From positions 29,495,260 to 29,559,259 of the forward strand of contig OZ025257.1 of the NCBI GenBank assembly GCA_964019135.1: a stretch of 64,000 bases of DNA, read 5' to 3'. The position numbers and the translations under genes are program-made. The DNA is from Arenicola marina. Its lineage: Eukaryota; Annelida; Polychaeta; Arenicolidae. Numbering within the stretch: the stretch's first letter is position 1; each line of letters begins with the position of its first letter. The notes beneath the pieces are model-generated. The model saw nothing but the letters and a program-made list of their open reading frames with translations, ran no database searches and was not told the origin of the DNA. Of this stretch, positions 43,001 through 55,000 are shown in pieces.

Positions 43001-46000
43001 TGGCACTTATTTAATGTTTGTGTCTCCTTGACCGGGGCCTTATTCAACCCTGGCACTTATTTAATGTTTGTGTCTCCTTGACCGGGGCCTTATTCAACCC
43101 GGGCACTTATTTAATGTTTGTGTCTCCTTGACCGGGGCCTTATTTAATGTTTGTGTCTGCTTGACCGGGGCCTTATTCAACCCTGGCACTTATTTAATGT
43201 TTGTGTCTCCTTGACCGGGGCCTTATTCAACCCGGGCACTTATTTAATGTTTGTGTCTCCTTGACCGGGGCCCTTATTCAACCCTGGCACTTATTTAATG
43301 TTTGTGTCTCCTTGACCGGGGCCTTATTAAACCCGGGCACTTATTTAATGTTTGTGTCATCTTGACGGGGCCCTTATTCAACCCTGGCACTTATTTAATG
43401 TTTGTGTCTCCTTGACCGGGGCCTTATCCAACCCGGGCACTTATTTAATGTTTGTGTCTCCTTGACCGGGGCCCTTATTCAACCCTGGCACTTATTTAAT
43501 GTTTGTGTCACCTTGACCGGGGCCTTATTCAAGCGGGGCACTTATTTAATGTTTGTGTCTCCTTGACCGGGGCCTTATTCAAGCCGGGCACTTATTTAAT
43601 GTTTGTGTCTCCTTGACCGGGCCCTTATTCAAGCCGGGCACTTATTTAATGTTTGTGTCTCCTTGGCGGGGCCTTATTCAAACGGGCGCTTATTTAATGT
43701 TTGTGTCTCCTTGACCGGGGCCTTATTCAACCCGGGCACTTATTTAATGTTTGTGTCACCTTGACCGGGGCCTTATTCAACCCGGGCACTTATTTAATGT
43801 TTGTGTCTCCTTGACCGGGGCCTTATTCAACCCTGGCACTTATTTAATGTTTGTGTCTCCTTGACCGGGGCTTTATTCAACCCTGGCACTGATTTAATGT
43901 TTGTGTCTCCTTGACCGGGCCCTTATTCAACCCTGGCACTTATTTAATGTTTGTGTCACCTTGACCGGGGCCTTATTCAATCCGGGCACTTATTTAATGT
44001 TTGTGTCTCCTTGACGGGGCCCTTATTCAACCCTGGCACTTATTTAATGTGTGTGTCTCCTTGACCGGGGCCTTATTCAACCCGGGCACTTATTTAATGT
44101 TTGTGTCTCCTTGACGGGGCCCTTATTCAACCCTGGCACTTATTTAATGTTTGTGTCTCCTTGACCGGGGCCTTATTCAACCCTGGCACTTATTTAATGT
44201 TTGTGTCTCCTTGACCGGGGCCTTATTCAACCCGGGCACTTATTTAATGTTTGTGTCACCTTGACCGGGGCCTTATTCAACCCGGGCACTTATTTAATGT
44301 TTGTGTCTCCTTGACCGGGGCCTTATTCAACCCTGGCACTTATTTAATGTTTGTGTCTCCTTGACCGGGCCCTTATTCAACCCTGGCACTTATTTAATGT
44401 TTGTGTCACCTTGACCGGGGCCTTATTCAATCCGGGCACTTATTTAATGTTTGTGTCTCCTTGACGGGGCCCTTATTCAACCCTGGCACTTATTTAATGT
44501 TTGTGTCTCCTTGACCGGGGCCTTATTCAACCCGGGCACTTATTTAATGTTTGTGTCTCCTTGACGGGGCCCTTATTCAACCCTGGCACTTATTTAATGT
44601 TTGTGTCTCCTTGACCGGGGCCTTATTCAACCCTGGCACTTATTTAATGTTTGTGTCTCCTTGACCGGGGCCTTATTCAACCCTGGCACTTATTTAATGT
44701 TTGTGTCTCCTTGACCGGGGCCTTATTCAAGCCGGGCACTTATTTAATGTTTGTGTCTCCTTGACCGGGGCCTTATTCAAGCCGGGCACTTATTTAATGT
44801 TTGTGTCTCCTTGACCGGGGCCTTATTCAACCCTGGCACTTATTTAATGTTTGTGTCTCCTTGACCGGGCCCTTATTCAACCCTGGCACTTATTTAATGT
44901 TTGTGTCTCCTTGACCGGGGCCTTATTCAAGCCGGGCACTTATTTAATGTTTGTGTCTCCTTGACGGGGCCTTATTCAACCCTGGCACTTATTTAATGTT
45001 TGTGTCTCCTTGACCGGGCCCTTATTCAAGCCGGGCACTTATTTAATGTTTGTGTCTCCTTGACCGGGGCCTTATTCAACCCGGGCACTTATTTAATGTT
45101 TGTGTCTCCTTGACCGGGGCCTTATTCAACCCGGGACTTATTTAATGTTTGTGTCTCCTTGGCCGGGGCCTTATTCAAGCCGGGCACTTATTTAATGTTT
45201 GTGTCTCCTTGACCGGGGCCTTATTCAAGCCGGGCACTTACTTAATGTTTGTGTCTCCTTGACGGGGCCTTATTCAACCCTGGCACTTATTTAATGTTTG
45301 TGTCTCCTTGACCGGGGCCTTATTCAAGCCGGGCACTTATTTAATGTTTGTGTCTCCTTGACCGGGGCCTTATTCAAGCCGGGCACTTATTTAATGTTTG
45401 TGTCTCCTTGACCGGGGCCTTATTCAACCCTGGCACTTATTTAATGTTTGTGTCTCCTTGACCGGGGCCTTATTCAACCCGGGCACTTATTTAATGTTTG
45501 TGTCTCCTTGACCGGGGCCTTATTCAAGCCGGGCACTTATTTAATGTTTGTGTCTCCTTGACCGGGGCCTTATTCAACCCTGGCACTTATTTAATGTTTG
45601 TGTCTCCTTGACCGGGGCCTTATTCAACCCGGGACTTATTTAATGTTTGTGTCTCCTTGACCGGGGCCCTTATTCAACCCTGGCACTTATTTAATGTTTG
45701 TGTCTCCTTGACCGGGGCCTTATTCAAGCCGGGCACTTATTTAATGTTTGTGTCTCCTTGACCGGGGCCTTATTCAAGCCGGGCACTTATTTGATGTTTG
45801 TGTCTCCTTGACGGGGCCTTATTCAACCCTGGCACTTATTTAATGTTTGTGTCTCCTTGACCGGGGCCTTATTCAAGCCGGGCACTTATTTAATGTTTGT
45901 GTCTCCTTGACCGGGGCCTTATTCAAGCCGGGCACTTATTTAATGTTTGTGTCTCCTTGACCGGGGCCTTATTCAACCCGGGCACTTATTTAATGTTTGT

Positions 46001-49000
46001 GTCTCCTTGACCGGGGCCTTATTCAACCCTGGCACTTATTTAATGTTTGTGTCTCCTTGACCGGGGCCTTATTCAACCCGGGCATTTATTTAATGTTTGT
46101 GTCTCCTTGACCGGGGCCTTATTCAAGCCGGGCACTTATTTAATGTTTGTGTCTCCTTGACCGGGGCCTTATTCAACCCGGGCACTTATTTAATGTTTGT
46201 GTCTCCTTGACCGGGGCCTTATTCAACCCTGGCACTTATTTAATGTTTGTGTCTCCTTGACCGGGCCCTTATTCAACCCTGGCACTTATTTAATGTTTGT
46301 GTCACCTTGACCGGGGCCTTATTCAATCCGGGCACTTATTTAATGTTTGTGTCTCCTTGACGGGGCCCTTATTCAACCCTGGCACTTATTTAATGTGTGT
46401 GTCTCCTTGACCGGGGCCTTATTCAACCCGGGCACTTATTTAATGTTTGTGTCTCCTTGACGGGGCCCTTATTCAACCCTGGCACTTATTTAATGTTTGT
46501 GTCTCCTTGACCGGGGCCTTATTCAACCCTGGCACTTATTTAATGTTTGTGTCTCCTTGACCGGGGCCTTATTCAACCCGGGACTTATTTAATGTTTGTG
46601 TCTCCTTGACCGGGGCCTTATTCAAGCCGGGCACTTATTTAATGTTTGTGTCTCCTTGACCGGGGCCTTATTCAAGCCGGGCACTTATTTAATGTTTGTG
46701 TCTCCTTGACCGGGGCCTTATTCAACCCTGGCATTTATTTAATGTTTGTGTCTCCTTGACCGGGCCCTTATTCAACCCTGGCACTTATTTAATGTTTGTG
46801 TCTCCTTGACCGGGGCCTTATTCAAGCCGGGCACTTATTTAATGTTTGTGTCTCCTTGACGGGGCCTTATTCAACCCTGGCACTTATTTAATGTTTGTGT
46901 CTCCTTGACCGGGCCCTTATTCAAGCCGGGCACTTATTTAATGTTTGTGTCTCCTTGACCGGGGCCTTATTCAACCCGGGCACTTATTTAATGTTTGTGT
47001 CTCCTTGACCGGGGCCTTATTCAACCCTGGCACTTATTTAATGTTTGTGTCTCCTTGACCGAGGCCTTATTCAACCCTGGCACTTATTTAATGTTTGTGT
47101 CTCCTTGACCGGGGCCTTATTCAACCCGGGACTTATTTAATGTTTGTGTCTCCTTGACCGGGGCCTTATTCAAGCCGGGCACTTATTTAATGTTTGTGTC
47201 TCCTTGACCGGGGCCTTATTCAACCCGGGACTTATTTAATGTTTGTGTCTCCTTGACCGGGGCCTTATTCAACCCGGGACTTATTTAATGTTTGTGTCTC
47301 CTTGGCCGGGGCCTTATTCAAGCCGGGCACTTATTTAATGTTTGTGTCTCCTTGACCGGGGCCTTATTCAAGCCGGGCACTTATTTAATGTTTGTGTCTC
47401 CTTGACGGGGCCTTATTCAACCCTGGCACTTATTTAATGTTTGTGTCTCCTTGACCGGGGCCTTATTCAAGCCGGGCACTTATTTAATGTTTGTGTCTCC
47501 TTGACGGGGCCTTATTCAACCCTGGCACTTATTTAATGTTTGTGTCTCCTTGACCGGGGCCTTATTCAAGCCGGGCACTTAATTAATGTTTGTGTCTCCT
47601 TGACCGGGGCCTTATTCAAGCCGGGCACTTATTTAATGTTTGTGTCTCCTTGACCGGGGCCTTATTCAAGCCGGGCACTTATTGAATGTTTGTGTCTCCT
47701 TGACCGGGGCCTTATTCAACCCTGGCACTTATTTAATGTTTGTGTCTCCTTGACCGGGGCCTTATTCAACCCGGGCACTTATTTAATGTTTGTGTCTCCT
47801 TGACCGGGGCCTTATTCAAGCCGGGCACTTATTTAATGTTTGTGTCTCCTTGACCGGGGCCTTATTCAACCCTGGCACTTATTTAATGTTTGTGTCTCCT
47901 TGACCGGGGCCTTATTCAACCCGGGACTTATTTAATGTTTGTGTCTCCTTGACCGGGGCCCTTATTCAACCCTGGCACTTATTTAATGTTTGTGTCTCCT
48001 TGACCGGGGCCTTATTCAAGCCGGGCACTTATTTAATGTTTGTGTCTCCTTGACCGGGGCCTTATTCAAGCCGGGCACTTATTTGATGTTTGTGTCTCCT
48101 TGACGGGGCCTTATTCAACCCTGGCACTTATTTAATGTTTGTGTCTCCTTGACCGGGGCCTTATTCAACCCTGGCACTTATTTAATGTTTGTGTCTCCTT
48201 GACCGGGGCCTTATTCAAGCCGGGCACTTATTTAATGTTTGTGTCTCCTTGACCGGGGCCTTATTCAACCCTGGCACTTATTTAATGTTTGTGTCTCCTT
48301 GACCGGGGCCCTTATTCAACCCGGGACTTATTTAATGTTTGTGTCTCCTTGACCGGGGCCTTATTCAACCCTGGCACTTATTTAATGTTTGTGTCTCCTT
48401 GACCGGGGCCTTATTCAACCCGGGCACTTATTTAATGTTTGTGTCTCCTTGACGGGGCCCTTATTCAAGCGGGGCACTTATTTAATGTTTGTGTCTCCTT
48501 GACCGGGGCCTTATTCAAGCCGGGCACTTATTTAATGTTTGTGTCTCCTTGACCGGGGCCTTATTCAACCCTGGCACTTATTTAATGTTTGTGTCTCCTT
48601 GACGGGGCCCTTATTCAACCCTGGCACTTATTTAATGTTTGTGTCTCCTTGACCGGGGCCTTATTCAATCCGGGCACTTATTTAATGTTTGTGTCTCCTT
48701 GACCGGGGCCTTATTCAACCCGGGCACTTATTTAATGTTTGTGTCTCCTTGACCGGGGCCTTATTCAACCCTGGCACTTATTTAATGTTTGTGTCTCCTT
48801 GACCGGGCCCTTATTCAACCCTGGCACTTATTTAATGTTTGTGTCACCTTGACCGGGGCCTTATTCAATCCGGGCACTTATTTAATGTTTGTGTCTCCTT
48901 GACGGGGCCCTTATTCAACCCTGGCACTTATTTAATGTGTGTGTCTCCTTGACCGGGGCCTTATTCAACCCGGGCACTTATTTAATGTTAGTGTCTCCTT

Positions 49001-52000
49001 GACGGGGCCCTTATTCAACCCTGGCACTTATTTAATGTTTGTGTCTCCTTGACCGGGGCCTTATTCAACCCTGGCACTTATTTAATGTTTGTGTCTCCTT
49101 GACCGGGGCCTTATTCAACCCGGGACTTATTTAATGTTTGTGTCTCCTTGACCGGGGCCTTATTCAAGCCGGGCACTTATTTAATGTTTGTGTCTCCTTG
49201 ACCGGGGCCTTATTCAAGCCGGGCACTTATTTAATGTTTGTGTCTCCTTGACCGGGGCCTTATTCAACCCTGGCACTTATTTAATGTTTGTGTCTCCTTG
49301 ACCGGGCCCTTATTCAACCCTGGCACTTATTTAATGTTTGTGTCTCCTTGACCGGGGCCTTATTCAAGCCGGGCACTTATTTAATGTTTGTGTCTCCTTG
49401 ACGGGGCCTTATTCAACCCTGGCACTTATTTAATGTTTGTGTCTCCTTGACCGGGCCCTTATTCAAGCCGGGCACTTATTTAATGTTTGTGTCTCCTTGA
49501 CCGGGGCCTTATTCAACCCGGGCACTTATTTAATGTTTGTGTCTCCTTGACCGGGGCCTTATTCAACCCTGGCACTTATTTAATGTTTGTGTCTCCTTGA
49601 CCGAGGCCTTATTCAACCCTGGCACTTATTTAATGTTTGTGTCTCCTTGACCGGGGCCTTATTCAACCCGGGACTTATTTAATGTTTGTGTCTCCTTGAC
49701 CGGGGCCTTATTCAAGCCGGGCACTTATTTAATGTTTGTGTCTCCTTGACCGGGGCCTTATTCAACCCGGGACTTATTTAATGTTTGTGTCTCCTTGACC
49801 GGGGCCTTATTCAACCCGGGACTTATTTAATGTTTGTGTCTCCTTGGCCGGGGCCTTATTCAAGCCGGGCACTTATTTAATGTTTGTGTCTCCTTGACCG
49901 GGGCCTTATTCAAGCCGGGCACTTATTTAATGTTTGTGTCTCCTTGACGGGGCCTTATTCAACCCTGGCACTTATTTAATGTTTGTGTCTCCTTGACCGG
50001 GGCCTTATTCAAGCCGGGCACTTATTTAATGTTTGTGTCTCCTTGACGGGGCCTTATTCAACCCTGGCACTTATTTAATGTTTGTGTCTCCTTGACCGGG
50101 GCCTTATTCAAGCCGGGCACTTAATTAATGTTTGTGTCTCCTTGACCGGGGCCTTATTCAAGCCGGGCACTTATTTAATGTTTGTGTCTCCTTGACCGGG
50201 GCCTTATTCAAGCCGGGCACTTATTTAATGTTTGTGTCTCCTTGACCGGGGCCTTATTCAACCCTGGCACTTATTTAATGTTTGTGTCTCCTTGACCGGG
50301 GCCTTATTCAACCCGGGCACTTATTTAATGTTTGTGTCTCCTTGACCGGGGCCTTATTCAAGCCGGGCACTTATTTAATGTTTGTGTCTCCTTGACCGGG
50401 GCCTTATTCAACCCTGGCACTTATTTAATGTTTTTGTCTCCTTGACCGGGGCCTTATTCAACCCGGGACTTATTTAATGTTTGTGTCTCCTTGACCGGGG
50501 CCCTTATTCAACCCTGGCACTTATTTAATGTTTGTGTCTCCTTGACCGGGGCCTTATTCAACCCGGGCACTTATTTAATGTTTGTGTCTCCTTGACCGGG
50601 GCCTTATTCAAGCCGGGCACTTATTTGATGTTTGTGTCTCCTTGACGGGGCCTTATTCAACCCTGGCACTTATTTAATGTTTGTGTCTCCTTGACCGGGG
50701 CCTTATTCAACCCTGGCACTTATTTAATGTTTGTGTCTCCTTGACCGGGGCCTTATTCAAGCCGGGCACTTATTTAATGTTTGTGTCTCCTTGACCGGGG
50801 CCTTATTCAACCCTGGCACTTATTTAATGTTTGTGTCTCCTTGACCGGGGCCCTTATTCAACCCGGGACTTATTTAATGTTTGTGTCTCCTTGACCGGGG
50901 CCTTATTCAACCCTGGCACTTATTTAATGTTTGTGTCTCCTTGACCGGGGCCTTATTCAACCCGGGCACTTATTTAATGTTTGTGTCTCCTTGACGGGGC
51001 CCTTATTCAAGCGGGGCACTTATTTAATGTTTGTGTCTCCTTGACCGGGGCCTTATTCAAGCCGGGCACTTATTTAATGTTTGTGTCTCCTTGACCGGGG
51101 CCTTATTCAACCCTGGCACTTATTTAATGTTTGTGTCTCCTTGACGGGGCCCTTATTCAACCCTGGCACTTATTTAATGTTTGTGTCTCCTTGACCGGGG
51201 CCTTATTCAACCCTGGCACTTATTTAATGTTTGTGTCTCCTTGACGGGGTCCTTATTCAAGCGGGGCACTTATTTAATGTTTGTGTCTCCTTGACCGGGC
51301 CCTTATTCAAGCCGGGCACTTATTTAATGTTTGTGTCTCCTTGACCGGGCCCTTATTCAACCCTGGCACTTATTTAATGTTTGTGTCTCCTTGACCGGGC
51401 CCTTATTCAAGCCGGGCACTTATTTAATGTTTGTGTCTCCTAGACGGGGCCCTTATTCAAAAGGGCGCTTATTTGAACAGGGGCGCTTTTTCGAGCCACT
51501 ACGGTATATCAAATTAACTGCTTTAAAAGCCAATCGCTATGTGTGCCAAATGAAATCTATATTGATGTCCCTGGTCGATGCTAAGTAATGTTCTCTGTCT
51601 TGTGTGTTAATAATATGAATAAGCTCGCAACCTTCCAACAGAATCTAAGCAAGAAGCTGAGCCTGGCGAATAGCGCTGACCTTGATCCGACAGATAAGCA
51701 CTGACCTTGATCCGACAGATAAGCACTGACCTTGACCGTGCTGTCCTGACTGGACGTGGCCATGTGCACGTCGCTGTGGGGACTCCAGTCCAGGCCGTGG
51801 ATCTTTGCCAGGTGTGCCGCCATGTACTGCACGGGGGCCGTGCCCCTCTGGAGACACACACAACGGACCACAGCGTCAGACGAGGTAACAACACTGAGTC
51901 ACACATACATATATTATACAATTTAAAGCAATATACTTACATGCGCCATCTTAGATTGTTTACATGTTAGAATCAAGACTAAAAGTATCTCAAAATTATG

Positions 52001-55000
52001 ATGCATATATGTTTTAGATCTCTGAGAGTCTGTAAAACAACAATTTCAACATAAAACTTCGCGTTTTATTTTTATCGCGCGCGGACGTCCTAGCGAGCCG
52101 CGGTCGACATCACACACAAAATAGCGAACTGCGAACAGGCGCGCAGGGATATAAAGCCGGCCACCAACTTCTGCTCCGTTAACCAAAATGCTTCTCTCCG
52201 GATAGCCCACATGCTTTCAGAATTCAAATTCAAGACGGAATATACTTATTTGACATGGGGAAGAGGTTGGTAATACAAAAAATTACGGAATATATTGCTT
52301 TAAGCCCGGGTGGTAATGAAAAACAACGAGAAAGACAACGTTTGTTTCCTTGCGCGACACTAAAAGATGTAGCTTTGCCATTCATCTGAAGCGAGACATA
52401 CCCTGGGGTCCCACAGTCTAATGTCACCGTCATGGGTTGTGGCCAGCAGATTACTGTTCAGCTTGTTCCATTTCACTTGAGAGGCACCGGCTGAAATATA
52501 TGGATCAGATCTTCATATGCTGAAGTAGAGAAATTCACTAGCAAGAACTGATGCAAAATGGCATCCCAGTAATGGTACACGCAAATATGGCGACCTGCCT
52601 CGACCGGATCTATTACGAGGAGGGAACCAGCGGGCGGAATGGTTGGCGAGGGAGGCTGGCAGGATATGGCGGGGATTGACAGGTACCAAACACAGCGATG
52701 TTTGCCGTGGCGGCGGAGTAGCATAGGTGAGGTGGCATTGGTGAGGTGGCATTGATGAGGTGGCATTGGTGAGGTGGCATTGATGAGGTGGAATTGATGA
52801 GGTGGCATTGGTGAGGTGGCATTGATGAGGTGGCATTGGTCAGGTGGCATTGATGAGGTGGCATTGATCACGTGTTATTGATGAGGTGGCATTGGTGAGG
52901 TGGCATGGATGAGGTGGCATTGGTGAAGTGGCATTGATGAAGTGGCATTGATGAGGTGGCATTGGTGAGGTGGCATTGATGAGGTGGCATTGGTCAGGTG
53001 GCATTGATGAGGTGGCATTGATCACGTGTTATTGATGAGGTGGCATTGGTGAGGTGGCATGGATGAGGTGGCATTGATGAGGTGGCATTGGTGAGGTGGC
53101 ATTGATAAGGTGGCATTGGTGAGGTGGCATTGGGGAGGTGGTATTGATGAGGTGGCATTGAGGAGGTGGCATTGATGACGTGGCATTGATGAGGTGGCAT
53201 TGGTGAGGTGGTATTGATGAGGTGGCATTGATGAGGTGACATTGATGAGGTGGCATTGATGAGGTGGCATGGATGAGGAGACATTGATGAGGTGGCATTG
53301 GGGAGGTGGTATTGATGAGGTGGCATTGATGAGGTGGCATTGATGAGGTGACATTGATGAGGTGGCATTGATGAGGTGGCATTGATGAGGTGAAATCTTA
53401 GAACTTGACTGGTGTTAAGGTGAATCACATCAAAACAAATGACAAATATGGGTTAAACTGGTCTTACGCTTAATTATAGATTTATAAGACGAATAATAAA
53501 ATAAAGTGTTATTAAGCAATTTGCAATTTCGAAATAGAGGTCATGGAAGCCCACAAACCATATATTAGTTAACAGCACGTTGATGCCAGTTAACACTTAC
53601 CTACAGCTTGTAATGAAATGGCGGGTTTTCTTGTATCTCTGAAAAGAAATTAAATTCAATTGCAAAAAATGGATCTCCGACATTAAATAAATGGTTGGAG
53701 CTTTGTGCCACTTTTATGCCCACAAAGGATAAATTGATGGTACAGATAAGAAGTTGGGGCGGATCACACACATGCCCCAGATGAGGGGACCAGGGTCCCA
53801 AGTTATATATTGCGGAACCAGAATCTTACAAGTTTTGCGGTAAATTTCATATCATACGCTATATAATAGTTGTTAAAATAATATTTTTCATTTCCCCCCA
53901 CATACACGATACGATGGGCACCATAGACCTCATGGTGACGTCATCTACCGTCCGCCATAACCCCTGTGGTAGCCTGATGGGATCACTAGACAACGCGGCA
54001 GTCGTTATTTGATCTCACCTGGTGTCCCAAATCAGAGCGAACGAGTCACCCGAGCACGTGGCCAGCAACGGGGGTTCACACGGATTCCAGTCCAGGTCAC
54101 TGCAACCCACGGTAGCCACATTTCATGGCAAAGCGGAGGGAATTGGCATGGATGAATTCTAACCGGTTCTCTCCTCGCATGAGGAAGTTCAGAACACTTT
54201 TACCAATGAGGTTTGTTCTTATTGAAATGTGTCCACCTGCTGCAGTTAACAACATGTCTTCGTGATCAATGAGCGAATTTGCTATAACAAGTTATAGTAA
54301 AATATGTAAATATGTAACATTCATCTGATCTGTATAAGATCATATGACACGCATACTGTTAAAGTTATTTTGTGACGACACCAAGGCAACAGGTACGAGC
54401 GCTAGTACAAGTGTAATACCAAAGAGACCCCATGACACGGAATCTATGATATCAGAAAGTAAGAAGGAAGCATGCCGGGAAGTGATAACACAAACGTCAC
54501 GAGAATCAAGCAATCAGTGACCTGATGACCCTGGTGTGTGCCTTCAGGGAGCCACGTGGACTGCTGCTTCCCTTCCCATCGTCCCAGCTCCATATGTCAG
54601 CTCGCTGATTACACTAAAAGAAAATTATGAAAGATATATAGGCGTTCTATTGGTATTACCTATACGCATTTCGGAATTCTATATTGATGAACGATTTATG
54701 ACTGTGTTTCCCTTCGATTGGGGTTCCACATTCATGCGCATACATGGACTTGTGATCATTTAAAATAATTCGGCGACCAGCAGACAAGTTGGTCAAAACT
54801 ACTTATAAATATAGCTGTTTGTGTGCCAACAAGACACCATAATATTCGGGTTTCCACAAGTATTACCGGTAACAGTAGCAGATGGAACATGTTCCGACAT
54901 CAGTGCGCTGTACAATATTTAGGCCGATAAATGCCCCCTTCCCTTCCTTCTGATGTGCATGAATAACTTCCTTTAGTACATGAATTTCAATCTTCAGTTA

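Noticed and set aside
19020..51475. Possible CRISPR arrays
   Set aside because: Units are contiguous direct repeats without unique spacers, in a spliced eukaryotic gene.
51731..51734. Origin of the 50-bp unit from the exon end (shared cggtcaagg)
   Set aside because: Only nine bases are shared and the rest of the unit has no match to the exon, so chance cannot be excluded.
52473..53428. Open frames of His/Gln/Cys/Pro repeats (PPHQCHLINATS)
   Set aside because: They are translations of the 14-bp minisatellite in the intron; three frames are open because the period is not a multiple of three and all frames lack stops.
54700..54740. WNPN-like string on the minus strand as an extra WD exon
   Set aside because: It lacks an acceptor, runs into a stop, and the true WNPH exon is at 55360-55492.
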